The notes: generated by a model from the sequence alone, not told the origin. A stretch of 64,000 bases of DNA from Aporrectodea caliginosa (GCA_020284085.1 JACEVL010000128.1:2554829-2618828); one strand, 5' to 3'. Shown: positions 1-11,007, counted from the stretch's first letter. Program-made: numbers and translations.

Positions 1-146
1 ATGCTAATATTAGCTTTGCAACGACTCCTTTTTAATACCTGACTTTCTACTTTAATACAGCATCAGAGTGCAGTGCCACATTAATTAAATATTTATTACA
101 ATGAAAATTTATACATGCATGCATAGATCCATACATACTTACATGC

Positions 147-1045
147 CAGAGATGGGTACGATTAGCTAGAATTGCTAATCGATTAGAATTAGAATTACCT
201 CCTGAAATTTGCTAATCGATTAGAATTAGAATTAGCAAAAGCTTCTAGCTAATCGATTAGAATTAGAATTATCAGCAGCTAATCGATTAGCAATTAGAAT
301 TAGATATCGATAGTTTGATACAGTGTATATATTTCCTTCATGAATTTGTCAAATTTTAATCAAAGCACAAGAAGTTACTACAGCTATTTGCTGTAGGCTA
401 TTAAAATACATAAAGCTGCAGCCTATTACAATGCCTAAATCTGTAGCTTATTACAATACCTAATGTTGCACAACTGCTATATGTGAGAACAGTCCACATA
501 CCAGCAGGCAACACCACATTGATCAATACATGCTGCAGTTATTGACATTGCTACTGCATAAGCTCACTATTGCATTTTGCAATTATCATATCTTGAATCA
601 GTGCATCACTTAGCCGTTTGCGCCTAGCATTTACGACATAGCCAGCAGAACTAAATAAAAGTTCCATGGCAGCTGAGGCTGCAGAAACACAGTGATGATT
701 GAGACGAAGAACATGAAAACGTGAAAAATTTTCAGTGTTACATGAGCAGACTGGACATAGAGCCATGACCAGATAATTGAAGTTTGAAACAACCTTCAGA
801 TAAGTAAGTAAGTAAGTATATTCTTCAAACTCAATATTACTAAACTCGTTCTTAATGAACGCTTAATTTTCAGACAGCTAATCGATCAGCTAATCGATTT
901 TCGATTAACAATTAGCTGCAATTGCTAATCAATTAGAATTAGAATTAGCTTCAGATGACAGCTAATCGATTAGAATTAGAATTAGCTGTTTGTCTAATCG
1001 ATTAGCTAATCGATTAGCATCTAATCGATTAGTTACCCATCTCTG
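147..1045. mobile_element. hAT DNA transposon, internally deleted, with 8-bp TSD
   Basis: The termini are inverted: CAGAGATGGGTA at the left and TACCCATCTCTG at the right. The element is bracketed by the perfect 8-bp duplication TTACATGC (139-146 and 1046-1053). An 8-bp TSD with CAG-type ends is the hallmark of hAT transposons. Both subterminal regions carry many copies of CTAATCGATTAG and GAATTAGAATTA, arranged like transposase-binding repeats. The only coding relic is a minus-strand fragment of the transposase C-terminus (551-766). The copy is probably a deletion derivative moved by a transposase encoded elsewhere. It sits inside a CATA/ATGC microsatellite. A second element with related ends is at 49064-49737. 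Confidence 0.9.
551..766 (-). pseudogene. hAT transposase C-terminal dimerisation-domain relic
   Basis: This is a 71-codon frame opening with ATG. It contains SAASAAMELLFSSAGYVV followed by RRKRLSDALIQDMIIAKCN. The pattern (Ala/Ser-rich stretch, E-x-x-F-S-S-A-G, then R-x-x-L and a hydrophobic helix) is that of the hAT C-terminal dimerisation region. Nothing upstream resembles the DDE catalytic core, so the fragment cannot encode an active transposase. It lies in the middle of the 147-1045 element and reads on the minus strand. I infer it is what an internal deletion left behind. It could be expressed as a short peptide, but nothing in the sequence supports that. Confidence 0.7.
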
Positions 1046-1071
1046 TTACATGCATGCATACATACATACAT

Positions 1072-1525
1072 TAGAGCTGTACCGATATCGCTTTTTGCCG
1101 GTTATGCCGATACCGCGTATAGCCGATTATTAAATTGCCGATACCGATACCGCGTATAGCCGATTATTAAACTGCCAATACCCAATTTATGGGACGGAAT
1201 ATTTCATTATTTGTTCAGTCAAAATGTTCGGTTCCGTAACATAAACCAGTAATCTATCGTCACAACTCTAAGGGTGGACGTTAAATTAATCTAGGAAGAT
1301 GTTGTCGATATATTTAAATGCGTAAATAATAAGGGACGTATAAAACGATAGATGAAAATCGTGAAAAACTTGGAATATGCAATAATTCAAGTAAAATTAT
1401 TAAATTATAACACAATTTTGACATCGGCACCGATTAACCGATTATTTCTGCCGATACCCGATTATGCCGATTGTTCTAATAATCGGCCCGATTACGCGTA
1501 TGGCCGTTTAATCGGTACAGCTCTA
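1072..1525. mobile_element. hAT-type MITE with TAGAGCTGTACCGAT ends
   Basis: The left end TAGAGCTGTACCGAT matches the reverse complement of the right end ATCGGTACAGCTCTA. ACATACAT flanks both sides (1064-1071 and 1526-1533). The flank is itself a CATA microsatellite, so the duplication alone is weak, but end sequence and length suit a hAT MITE. Subterminal copies of GCCGATACCG, CGTATAGCCGATTATTAA and similar units occur at both ends. There is no transposase frame. Confidence 0.72.
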
Positions 1526-1584
1526 ACATACATACATACATACATACATATATACATACATGTTTACATACATAAATACATGCA
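1526..1584 (+). repeat. (CATA)n microsatellite
   Basis: Tandem CATA/TACA units continue those at 112-146 and 1046-1071. The three blocks look like one ancestral microsatellite cut apart by the hAT insertions at 147 and 1072. An apparent 80-codon frame over this stretch is repeat translation. Confidence 0.85.
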
Positions 1585-1599
1585 AGTGATTTGAAACAT

Positions 1600-1949
1600 G
1601 TTTTATTTATCAAATGGAATTTTGGTTTTAGGGGAGGGGGAAGTCAGAGCTTTGTGACGTCATTTTTCAGGGGTGTGTTACTTTTTGTGACGATGTGTGA
1701 CGAGGGGGGTTAAAAATCGGCCAAAATTGCGTGACGTCCTTTGCACAGTATAGCAAACTTTAGCCATGAAATTCCCCATGCAAGTTAGGCTTTGGTTTCA
1801 ACATAATATATCTTCGTTTAATAGAACAGACTGACAAACCGCAGTGAGTTACATAATGGAAAGGAAGACAGATATGATCTAATATAGCCTATGTGGTATA
1901 GTCGCTGATTTTACCGTTTATTGAAAAGCCTAAATTAGAGTATGTGGGC
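1600..1949. other. Non-coding stretch with a GTGACGTC-rich repeat end
   Basis: No gene is visible. Around 1640-1750 there are purine runs, CAAAATTGCGTGACGTC and several GTGACG words. They resemble the terminal part of an interspersed repeat, but I could not pair them with a second end. The rest is AT-rich and featureless. Confidence 0.3.
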
Positions 1950-4129
1950 TACCGTATTTTATAAAGAATTCTTAGTATGAAATTTCTTATTTCTATCGTC
2001 TTTTGCGGGAAGTTGGAAGGGGATAGACCTGGGGCGCATGTTGTAATGGCGCTGAGCAGTGGGTGGGAAGAGTATCCGCAAGACGTGCGCGTCATTTACA
2101 GTGGCGTAGCAAGGATTTTGGGGGCCCTTGTGCAGAGCTATGGTGGTGGGCCCTTTAACCACCTCCCCCAATTCGATTTCAAACAAAAACGCTGTTGCAT
2201 ATAACATAAAAGGTCAGATAATCAAATTGGACAAGTCTAAATTCTACGGTAATCTAAGAAGAGGAATACTAAAAGTTAAAACGGTCGTTTGCGCGCTTTC
2301 TCTTGCGCAAAAATATCCACCACTTTTGAAGTATCAAGCTTTTGGCATATTCATTTTCTATTGACAACATTACTAGGTCGCTCAGCCGCTCTTCTGACAT
2401 GGTACTTCCAATAGATAGTTTTTGATGAGCTTCAGTTTTGAAAATGATCTTTCACATGTTGCAACAGTCACAGGTAAAGTCAGCAGCAACATGTATGCAG
2501 TGCAGACATCACTGAATGTAGACGACAGAGCATAGGCCTAATTATTGTCTACGAGTTACAGTTGTGCAATTTCGAAGATGGTTGACTTCGTTGACAACTT
2601 CGAACGAAAGCTTGATCAAAATTACAACAGCTGAGCTGGAAAAGATAGCGAAATGATCGTTAATGCCCCAAGCTTTTGCTAGACTAATAGCAGTATCGCG
2701 GATAGAATCGTAGGCCTACTCATTCCGCATGCTCTGAAATTTCTCATGCGATGCCTTGATCAGATCACTTGCTTTACTCAGGTCGCACTGCGGAGATTGT
2801 AGTAGTTTTGAGATGCCATGGGTTGCTTCCAGAATTTTTGTGATTGTCCATACTGTGTAGTGCCGTAGTGGAAAACATCAACAAATGAACAAAAACCCAT
2901 ATGTAAATTATTAACACGCCACCGTGACGTATACAGGACATGACATCGAACTGCTGGCCTAAGATTAAAGATAGGCTACTAAAAGATTTTTATGGCATAC
3001 CGGTTGTTTACTAAATCACGCATTCAGAAATCAGTCTCTGCTAATGCAAATAGAACTTGAGTGCGTACCGTAACGCTGTACATATAGATTTAGACTTGGT
3101 TAAGTTGATTTGATTACATTCTGACGGTCTGACCGCCGGGGTCCTTTTACCGCCGGGGCCCTTGACCGCCGGGGGCCCCTGACCGCAGTGGGCCCTTGTG
3201 CATTGCACAACCTGCACAACCCATAGCTACGCCACTGGTCATTTACTGTCACCGCTTTCAACAGACGCACGTCAGCGGCTTCAGCCATCATCGTCAGTGG
3301 CTCGATGTCGGATCACTCGGATGACCGGGATGAGAGGAACTGCAATCATTGCATTTTCCTCTGGAGCGTTCTAGTTTCGAGCGATCTTCTGCAGATGTTA
3401 GCCTAATCCCCACCAGGCGTGCGACGCGTAGAGGAGGCGAGAGACTGTCGTGGCCCTGGCAACGGTGGACAGTGCCTCGGGAGATAGCCCATGGGCTCTC
3501 AGTACCCTAAGTGCTTGAAGGGTCCAGTGCACGATTCCAAGACCCGTTCAACATGGGATGTGGCCCGGAGATCGCTTCGAAGGTTGACGCCGACTCGCTG
3601 AGGATCTTCATCTCGGTTACACGCTCCATGCCCTGGATCAGGGGTGGGAAGATTGATGTTTCTAATCTTCGGGAAAGCAACATCTCTTGGATTTATTCGT
3701 GTTCAGCCGGAGATTGTTAGCTGTAGCCCATTCGTTTATTGCCTCAAGTTCCTCATCGAACGGGCGACGATAAGATAATGTGTCGTCTGCGAACTTTACA
3801 ATCTTGTTCCGCTCATGGATAGGGTGAAGGTCGGAGGCATTGACGATGAAATCAGATGGGCCAAGTCCGGATCCCTGAATCACGCTGGCATTAATGTGTG
3901 CAAATGCCGTCAGTCGTCCAGCAATGCGAGTGGCGTGACTTCGGTCTTCCAAGAAGTCGACCAGCCAGTTGTAAATGCAGTCTGGTAGTTCGAGATTAGG
4001 CCTAGAGCGCTTGCGCGCTAGGACAGAGGGCCGGACGGTATCGAACGCCTTTGCGAAGTCAAGCGAAATGATGGTAACATAGGCGTCCTCCGTTAGAATT
4101 GTTGTGACATGATGAAGGTTCATTTGCAA
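1950..4129 (-). pseudogene. LINE reverse transcriptase relic, split by a hAT insertion
   Basis: Minus-strand frames belong to the same LINE family as the 29372-32260 element. At 3662-4129 the RT core is recognisable: SLDFAKAFDTVRPS, QGSGLGPS and KFADD (the catalytic Asp pair). Farther downstream, with stops and shifts, are ALRVLRAHGLSPEAL and YASHAWWG, then at 1959-2098 the C-terminal YNMRP and LPAKDDRN. The related protein has YNLRT and LPPKDNRN at this place. The hAT at 2099-3237 interrupts the C-terminal region. Joining its two flanks restores collinear similarity to the intact relative. The endonuclease half is missing, so this is a 5'-truncated dead copy with frameshifts. Confidence 0.8.
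2099..3237. mobile_element. hAT transposon inserted in a LINE
   Basis: The left end CAGTGGCGTAGC is exactly inverted at the right as GCTACGCCACTG. Perfect 8-bp duplications GTCATTTA flank it (2091-2098 and 3238-3245). Internal sequence near both ends has runs of GGGGCCC and CCGCCGGGG. No intact transposase is visible in 1.1 kb, so it is a non-autonomous or decayed copy. Its insertion postdates the LINE relic it splits. Confidence 0.9.
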
Positions 4130-4344
4130 CCAATAATTATATACATGTAGCTACAATGTTAGACCTGCCTTTCTTTTTGGAACCATGTAAACTTGCCTGT
4201 CAAGAAATATGCAGACTGCTGCAGACATAGGCGGTTTAGCAACGCCGTCAGTTGAATGTGTTCGTGCAGAGTCAATTAACATGGCTGCCTTTGTGGACCA
4301 GTTTTACTCTAGGCATGACAGTCGCAGAGGCGAAAATCTGTACA

Positions 4345-4528
4345 CAGTGTTTAATCTACTCCCCTTGCCGGGGGGGAATCTAGAGTTCTCGGGGGGGGTA
4401 TAAATCCTGGGGGAATTATCCCTAAATTTCACACTTTCTGTACAAAATTACATCTCTTTAATTTTTCTGGGGGGAACTCGATCCTGGGGGAACTTCCCCC
4501 CCCAAGAGACGTCTAGATTAAACACTGA
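4345..4528. mobile_element. Short hAT MITE (about 184 bp)
   Basis: CAGTGTTTAATCTA at the left pairs with TAGATTAAACACTG at the right. The 8-bp duplication TCTGTACA lies at 4337-4344 and 4529-4536; a one-base slide (ATCTGTAC) fits equally well, so the ends are certain to within one base. The interior is G-rich and C-rich arms that could fold back. It has no coding capacity. Confidence 0.82.
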
Positions 4529-4536
4529 TCTGTACA

Positions 4537-5080
4537 TGACTTGGGGGCAGATTTTTGCGGCGGTAAACTTGCACTTAATTAAAAGTGTATGTATTGTTTG
4601 TAGTTTATAAGTTTTACTTTTAATGTAGGCTATGTATGTGTAGCGGAAAACCGACTTTCGTAGTAGGCGGGAGGACTGCCCTAAAGTTCAGGATGGCCCG
4701 GCAGCTCCCGTCGACAGATGCCCGCGTGTTGCCCTGGGGTTGATGGACACAAATTCGTCTTGGTGGACTTCCAAGGTCTAACCTCTGCAGCAGCCGTCGC
4801 CCTCAAGGAATCAATGTCAGATGTAGTAGAAACGTACAGTATTATTGTCTTCAATCAGCAAAGCAATGCTCTTTACACAAATAGTCTGTACAGAAACTAG
4901 TGACTGACCTCTCAACAGAACTGAATAACTTACTGTCTTTCAACCAGCCGACTCAAGTCGGTACTCGACGGTGACAACGAAAAGAAAGGGCAAAAAGTAC
5001 GAACGAACCCCGGTTGTCCGATCGAGTGCCCTCAATTTATAGGAAAAGTTGGCAGACCTGGGAAGGAAGATCAAGGAAAA
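4537..5080. other. Unassigned stretch before the Lys/Arg-coding repeat
   Basis: No recognised gene is present. TGTAGCGGAAAACC near 4648 resembles the TGTAGCGG start of the LTR-like block at 23198, which hints at an LTR fragment. A 60-codon frame at 4718-4900 has no recognisable domain. Confidence 0.25.
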
Positions 5081-5086
5081 GGCCGC

Positions 5087-5330
5087 AAAGGCGAAAGACA
5101 GAGCATCAAAGAAAGGCCGCAGCAAAGGCGAAAGACAGAGCATCAAAAAAAGGCCGCAGCAAAGGCGAAAGACAGCAGCAAAGGCAGACAGAGCATCAAA
5201 GGAAAGCTGCCGCAAAGGCGAAAGACAGAGCATCAAAGGAAAGACCCAGCAAAGGCGAAAGACAGAGAGCATCAAAGGAAAGACCCAGCAAAGGCGAAAG
5301 ACAGAGCATCAAATGAAAGACCGTCTTAGG
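5087..5330 (+). repeat. Imperfect tandem repeat coding Lys/Arg/Gln-rich sequence
   Basis: Units built from AAAGGCGAAAGACAGAGCAT followed by CAAAGGAAAG recur about six times. The clearest spacing is 37 bp, with shorter variants. Since 37 is not a multiple of three, successive units shift frame, yet all three frames stay open because the sequence is purine-rich. Two overlapping frames (5014-5316 and 5049-5552) read as strings of KAKDRASK or QRRKTEHQ. I see no conserved domain and regard the open frames as a consequence of composition. Confidence 0.75.
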
Positions 5331-5462
5331 GAAGGAGAAGAAAGTCGACGGCAGAAAGAGAGCAGATCAAAGGAAAGACGCCGCCCAGGCGGCAGGCGCG
5401 GGGGAGACGGCGACACACACCAAAAACGGACAACCGAAAATAAAAACCCAGGGGTCAGCAAG

Positions 5463-5791
5463 CAGGGCCGGATTAAGACTTTCGGGGGCCCTAAGCCAAG
5501 GGCCGGGTTGACATCCGGGGGCCCTAACCAGAAAGCCATGCAAAATTTCTGATGACCTTTTTTTGCTTTTCCATCTTTTTTCCAGAAGAAAATTGTCAAA
5601 TAGGACCTTTGTACCATCTGATTTATTATTTCCTGACAGTTGGGGCCCCTCAAAACGTTGCGGGGCCCTAAGCCATGTCAAATAGGACCTTTGTACAATC
5701 TGATTTTATATTTCCTGACAGTTGGGGGCCCTCAAAACGTTGTGGGGCCCTAAGCCATGGCTTATTTCGCTTATAGGTTAATACGGCTCTG
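5463..5791. mobile_element. hAT MITE with an internal 82-bp duplication
   Basis: The ends are CAGGGCCGGATTAA at the left and TTAATACGGCTCTG at the right, an imperfect inverted pair. The 8-bp duplication TCAGCAAG is perfect (5455-5462 and 5792-5799). Inside, a unit starting GTCAAATAGGACC at 5595 is repeated at 5677, a direct duplication with a period of 82 bp. The element also carries several GGGGCCCTAAGCC words. It has no transposase. Confidence 0.9.
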
Positions 5792-5799
5792 TCAGCAAG

Positions 5800-6147
5800 T
5801 ACAAGACGGGCAATTTCGCCACATATGTATGTATGAACACTTGTTATAGCGCTTGTTCTACTCAGAGGCGCTCGAATCCCGACTACAGCGCGGACACTGA
5901 ATCGGAGTTTCACGCCGAAGCGCATGAGCAATTGCGAGTGAAGGACTTGCCCAGGGTCACTAAAGTGAGTCTGTTTCCGATTGTGTCTTACTTGAGGCTG
6001 TTGATGTAAAGAATTCATTTCAGCTCCAATACAGATCTCTTGTAAAGTAAGTAAGTATGTATATCGTTTATCGATCCAATTGCTAACCGCACTTTTGTCA
6101 CCACTCATTGTCTCATTCTCAGTTTCGATGCAGCCAGACATCCAACT
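5800..6147. other. Unassigned stretch with an L2-tail-like segment
   Basis: TTATAGCGCTTGTTCTACTC followed by AGAGGCGCTC near 5846-5875 resembles the reverse complement of L2-type LINE 3' ends elsewhere in the window, so a small minus-strand L2 fragment is likely. A short TAAG run is at 6045. Nothing else is recognisable. Confidence 0.3.
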
Positions 6148-6236
6148 GGCCCCTCCGTTAGTTTCTTTGGCCCCTCCGTTAGTTTCTTTGGCCCCTCTGT
6201 GCCCCCTTCTGTTGGAAAAGTCTGGAGCCGCCACTG
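6148..6236. repeat. 21-bp tandem units next to a hAT-like terminus
   Basis: Two copies of GGCCCCTCCGTTAGTTTCTT (plus one T) and a third partial unit lie at 6148-6199. They are followed by TCTGGAGCCGCCACTG ending at 6236, which reads on the other strand as CAGTGGCGGCTCCAGA, a hAT-style terminus. I found no left partner or TSD, so this is probably a truncated element. Confidence 0.45.
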
Positions 6237-6301
6237 CTTGCAGTGCTTGCATCGCTTAGCTCTAAACAAAATTTTAATCTGTACGACGCCACATCTGTCG
6301 A

Positions 6302-7606
6302 TTGGCTCGCGATCATCCACAGAAGTCAACGCTAACGCCGACGGAGCCTTCATTCTCTGCTACACCGTCACCGTCTTCTACCTCCTCCTTGCCGACGGTT
6401 CCTCAGCAACCATCGTCGCCTAAAACTACTCCATCTCCTCCACCGCCTGCTCATCCGTCCGGTCTTCGAATCGCCACCTGGAACGCTCACTCTCTATCCG
6501 AGAAATACGCTTACGTCGATCAAACCCTTCTCCAGGACCAGCTTGATGTCTTCGCCATCACTGAAAGCTGGCACCTTGCCTCCGACGACGTACCTATCTT
6601 GCGTGCAACTCCTTTGGGCTTCTCTTCGCGCGATTGCCCTCGTCCGCCTCATCCAGACGGCCGCCAGGCCCGTGGCGGTGGCATCGTAGTATTCTTCCGC
6701 TCTTCGCTACGCGTCTCACAAGTGCAATTTGACTGTTCGTTTACCACGTTGGAAGCTCTCTGCCTGAGCATTGCCACTCCTCGTGGTCCTGTCACCCTCC
6801 TCACGATCTACAGACCCGGTTCCTCGTCTCTTACTGGACAATTCTTTGAAGAGCTCTCCTCTATTCTGGAGATCCTCATTACGCGGAACAGCCAGCTCAT
6901 TATCCTTGGAGACTTCAACATTCATCTAGAAGAACCTACTCTTCCTACTTCCATCCGATTCTTCGACCTTCTGTCACAGTTTGGCCTTCGCCAGCATATC
7001 AATCAACCCACCCACGTATTGGGTGGCCATCTTGATCTTGTCATCACCTCTGATGACGATCAAGTGGATGATCTCACAGTTACTCCTCCTACGCTCTCGA
7101 ATCACTCAGTCATCAGCTTCACTCTTCCATCCATTCATCTACAACCAATTCATTCCATTCGCATGATGCGGGGGTGGAAGTCGCTTGACCACCAGGCCTT
7201 CAGCGCTGCCATACGTGACACTCTTCTCTCCTCACCCAGTTCCACTCTCGACACGCTTACAGTCGCACAGCTATTTGACCTCTACACTTCTACCGTTACG
7301 AATATCCTTGACAATATGCTTCCTCGTCGCAAAGTTTGGACACGTATTCGTCCACTGGCAGTCTGGTTTGACGCCGACTGTCATCGACTTCGTCGTCAAA
7401 CTCGATGCCTAGAGCGACGTTATCGCCGGACTAAGGAGCCCAAAGATCGATTAGCTTGGATTGCCCAGCTTCGTGCCCTCCATTGTCTCTACCATCAAAA
7501 GGAGGCAGCTTACTGGGAAAAACCTGGTCTCCCGAAACGCGAAGAATCCCAGACGTCTGTGGTCGTCTGTCTCGGGGCTTCTTGGCCGGTCTTCTCGCTC
7601 AACTGA
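6302..7606 (+). pseudogene. L2-type LINE endonuclease half (frame 1)
   Basis: After a Ser/Pro/Thr-rich leader of about 50 residues the apurinic-type endonuclease domain begins at GLRIATWNAHSLSEK. It continues with ITESWH (catalytic Glu), RGGGIVVFFRSS, ILGDFNIH (catalytic Asp/Asn) and SNHSVISFTL (the Ser-x-His position). This domain would nick target DNA to prime reverse transcription. The frame then follows the linker (LRALHCLYHQKEAAYW) and loses homology. The reverse transcriptase continues in another frame after a net +1 shift in or near the GGGAAAAA run at about 7515-7522. The first codon of the open frame is TTG, so the true start is unknown. Confidence 0.85.
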
Positions 7607-9338
7607 AACCCCTTCCTTCACAGCAAATGAATTCCTTGAAATGCTGACAGCCAAGATCGACCGTCTTCGTGCTTCAACCGCTGACGCTCCTCCTCCAACG
7701 TTTACCTCAACGTCAGCTGTCTTCGATGGTTTTCGACCTATCTCTGAGTCGGACCTTCGTTCAGTTTTATCGTCTGTTAACTTAAAATCATGTGAATTAG
7801 ATCCGCTACCCACTTTTATCATTAATGACATTTTGGATGATCTTGCCCCTTTCTTGGTATATCTGTTTAATAGGTCGCTCTCTGAAGGCTGCATTCCTCC
7901 CTCGCAGAAGCGGGCCCTTGTCTTTCCTTCGCTCAAAAAGCCTAACCTTGACACCAACCTTTGCAATAATTACCGGCCTATCTCAAATCTATCCTTTCTT
8001 TCTAAGACTCTAGAACGTCTTGTCTCTCTCCAGTTTCTCCCTTATCTTGATCAATCTGGTCTACTTCCTACTAACCAGTCTGGCTTTAGGGCTAACCATT
8101 CCACCGAGACTGCCCTCCTTTCCCTACTTTCTGAAATCTATTCTGCTGTTGATAGGTCTGAACTGACTCTTCTGGCTCTCTATGATGTCTCAGCAGCTTT
8201 CGATATGGTTGATCATGAGATTCTTCTTCAGCGTCTTGAGACCTCTAATGGGCTTAAGGGCCTCCCCCTTTGTTGGTTTCGCTCATACCTATCTGAACGA
8301 ACCCAAATGATTGTTACTGGTGACTCCAGAACCCAATGGGTCCACGTTAAACTGGGTGTCCCTCAAGGCTCCGTTCTCGGCCCTCTCTTATTTATTTTAT
8401 ATACGGCTGACATCTCCTCTCTTTTTCCGATCTGTGGTGCTGCTGGTCATCTCTTCGCTGATGATGTGCAAGCATTTGTTCATGGTCCTTCGTCATCGCA
8501 GTTGCTTTTGGTCGGGAGTATTCAATCTCTCTCTAATCATCTCCACTTTTGGATGTCATCTAATCGCCTCTCCCTTAATGCTTCTAAGACTCAATTCATC
8601 TGGTTTGGTACTTCTCAGCAGCTCCATAAACTTGATTTTGCTCTCCTCTCTGAAAAGTTCCCACTCTTCTCTTTCTCGTCAAGTGTACGTGATCTGGGTG
8701 TTACCCTTGATAGTTCACTTACCTTTACCGATCACATCTCTAATCTCTCACGCTCCTCCTATTTTCACTTAAGGCGTCTCAGGGTCATTCGTCGTTCTGT
8801 CTCCTCCTCCATATTCACAACTTTAGTTCATGCTTTTGTATTTTCTCGGATTGACTACTGCAATTCCCTTCTTGTTGGTCTTCCTAAGATTCGTCTCTCT
8901 CCTCTTCAGTCGGTCCTCAACACAGCTGCTAGACTTATAGCGCGCATTCCGCGGTACTCTCACATCTCTTCCTTTATGTTTGATGAACTTCATTGGCTCC
9001 CTCTGCATGCTCGCATACAATTTAAAATCCTCTCTCTGATCTTCAAGGCTCAGAGGGGTCTTGCCCCGCAATATCTGGTTGGCGTACTACTTCGGCCACA
9101 CTCAGCTTCCTCCCACCGTCCACTTCGTTCCTGCAATAGACTTGACCTCTTGGTTCCCCGTAGTAGAACTGCTATGGCTCAGGCTCGTTCCTTTGCTTCA
9201 ATTGGTCCCTCTCTTTGGAATGCTCTTTCTCCTTCTGTTCGCTCTAAAATTCTCTCTGGCAGTCTCTCTTCTTCCTTCGCTTTTCTCAAAACCTGTTTAT
9301 TTTCGCGGGGCTTAGCACACTGGGAGCGCTTCTGAACG
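7515..9338 (+). pseudogene. L2-type LINE reverse transcriptase half (frame 2)
   Basis: Reverse transcriptase motifs occur in order: NNYRPISNLSFLSK, NQSGFRANHSTETALL, LYDVSAAFDMVDHEIL (catalytic Asp), GVPQGSVLGPLLFILY, and HLFADDV (catalytic Asp pair). The C-terminal RIDYCNSLLVGLP, HWLPLHARI and GPSLWNALSP are typical of L2-like LINEs. The frame stays open for about 600 codons to a stop at 9336. Apart from the frameshift that separates it from the endonuclease half I see no lesion in this frame, so the copy is fairly young. It reads in the +1 frame relative to 6302-7606. Confidence 0.88.
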
Positions 9339-9393
9339 GTTCACCCTACGAGAGGCGCTTTACAAATGCTTAAATACGATACGATACGATACA

Positions 9394-9985
9394 TCTATCT
9401 TTCTTATCCGTCAAGGTGCGGTTTACGGCTACACTCCCAGTTGTTTGATTATTAGGAGGTTCGATGGACAAGGAGTCAAGGACCAAATCACTATGTATGA
9501 AGAACAAGAGTCCGAATGAAGACAGTTCGTTAAACTGTTGAACGCTTTCAAATACGTTAATAACAAATTTAGTTGTTTACTGTTAGTTGTTTAGTTGATT
9601 GAACCAGAATATCGGTTGCTTTTGGAAGTAATGGCGATTTTTCAAGAAATTATTAGGGTGGCAAATAGTTCCGCGTGGTGATTCGGTTTTATTCTGCCGC
9701 TCAATGCCTAGATTTCGAACGATGCGAGCTGATTTGTTTTGTTCCGATAATTGTTGTAATCATTTGTATGAAATGATATAAAATAATTATTAAATTAAAT
9801 CATTTTATTTGGAATGGTTTTTCATTCATCTGTGAAGCTGATATGATTTTGAAAGTTTTATGCCGAAACTTCTAGTATAGTCAGTAAAATTAAAATATGC
9901 CACGATCGGATTTGGATCGGATTCAGAGCCAGCTGAAAGTTGCCATACACAATCATCAGGTTCGATTCCTCTGTTATGTATTCAA
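9394..9985. other. AT-rich stretch with no recognisable feature
   Basis: This is single-copy-looking AT-rich sequence. No open frame above 60 codons carries a known motif, and I found no paired termini. Confidence 0.4.
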
Positions 9986-9989
9986 TAAG

Positions 9990-10975
9990 TTGTATTCGGT
10001 AATCTATCGTTTTAGCGTCCAAAATTATATTATAGCCCATCGTTTCAGGGTCAGGCTTAACCAACTTGTCGTGATTAGAAAACATGATACCTTCCGCACA
10101 GCATGCCAAAAGATACCGTCAAAACCCATAAACTTACGCACTCCAATACTAAATGTTCGCCCCGACCCTAACCGACCGGCACAACGCTTAACCTGACCCT
10201 AAACGACCTTCACGAGGCCTAAGGGTAAGGAGCCATCCATTTAGTACGTACGCAGAAATCCGGAGAATTTTGACCCCCCCCCTCCCTCTGTACGCAGGCA
10301 TACTTTTTGCAACCCCTCCACTTGCGTACGTACACTTGACACGCAGCCCCCCCCCCAATAGAATGGTCTATAATTCTAACCGGTCTTGTTGAGGGAAGCA
10401 TTTCCTTCAGAGCTATACACTTTGTCTCTCCCATATATATATATATATATGAGCTCCATGGTCGTACAGACACCACCAGCAGCATTAAGCTTGGGCCAAA
10501 GGCAGCCTGCAGTCTAAGCCTCTCCCACAACCCTTCTTTCTAGAGTAATTGCCTGATAGCTGAACTTTGACCCATTTGAAGGAAGGCCAGCATAGACAAA
10601 ATATTTTACTTTCCACCCCCTCCCCAGTAGACCATAAGCAAGCATAGGCACGTAGATGCATTTTGGTTACTTACCCCCTCCCCCTCTGTGCGTACGTACT
10701 AAATGGATTGCCCCTAACCTGATCCTACCCGACCCTCATGACGCCATCTGATAGGAAGTAAAGCATGTTGAACAATGCGCATGTGCCGAAAGTTGCACAT
10801 GCGCAAAGATCTTCCGCCGCAGAATTGTGTCAAAAATATTACTTCTGCAGCAGAGTCTTCCGCATTATAAAACTACTGATATTCATATTCTGTAAAGGTA
10901 CATCTATATTTACAACGAAGAAACGTTATAATGCTGGAATAATTTTGGATGCTAAAACAATAGATTACCTTTTAT
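9990..10975. mobile_element. Inverted-repeat element (about 50-bp arms) with a nested insertion
   Basis: GTAATCTATCGTTTTAGCGT at about 9999 and the following CCAAAATTATATTATAGCCC are inverted near 10926-10969 (GGATGCTAAAACAATAGATTAC at its end). Arms are imperfect. Related arm sequence recurs at 15309-15660. The outer ends and TSD are not clear, so the family is unassigned. The interior contains the 10226-10720 element. Confidence 0.5.
10226..10720. mobile_element. MITE with ATCCATTTAGTACGTACGC ends
   Basis: The left end AGGAGCCATCCATTTAGTAC, continuing CGTACGC, is matched inversely at the right by GCGTACGTACTAAATGGAT and GCCCCT. C-runs (10275-10286 and 10346-10357) and an (AT)n run at 10434-10450 lie inside. 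I could not settle a TSD. It has no coding capacity. Confidence 0.6.
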
Positions 10976-11007
10976 TAGCTTTAAAGTGGGTGGGAATGCG
11001 TATGAAT

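Larger units (their letters stand above)
6302..9393 (+). mobile_element. L2-type non-LTR retrotransposon (LINE)
   Basis: One long LINE: endonuclease, reverse transcriptase, L2-style C-terminal region, a short 3' region ending in GGCGCTTTACAAATGCTTAA and a terminal (ATACG)n microsatellite at about 9374-9393. Such short tandem tails are typical of L2/CR1-type elements. The 5' limit is uncertain, because the open frame enters from a TTG codon and no ATG precedes the endonuclease domain. A 5'-truncated minus-strand sister with the same tail is at 54127-54905. Confidence 0.88.

Noticed and set aside
1352..1594. 80-codon plus-strand frame
   Set aside because: It covers a hAT MITE end and the CATA microsatellite; the repeated IHTYIH residues are microsatellite translation.
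5049..5552. 167-codon Lys/Arg-rich protein
   Set aside because: Frame comes from a frame-shifting purine repeat and runs into the hAT MITE at 5463; no domain.
10150..10240. CCTAA-rich words as telomeric repeat
   Set aside because: Words are scattered and irregular (CCTAACC, CCTGACC) with no tandem 6-bp array.
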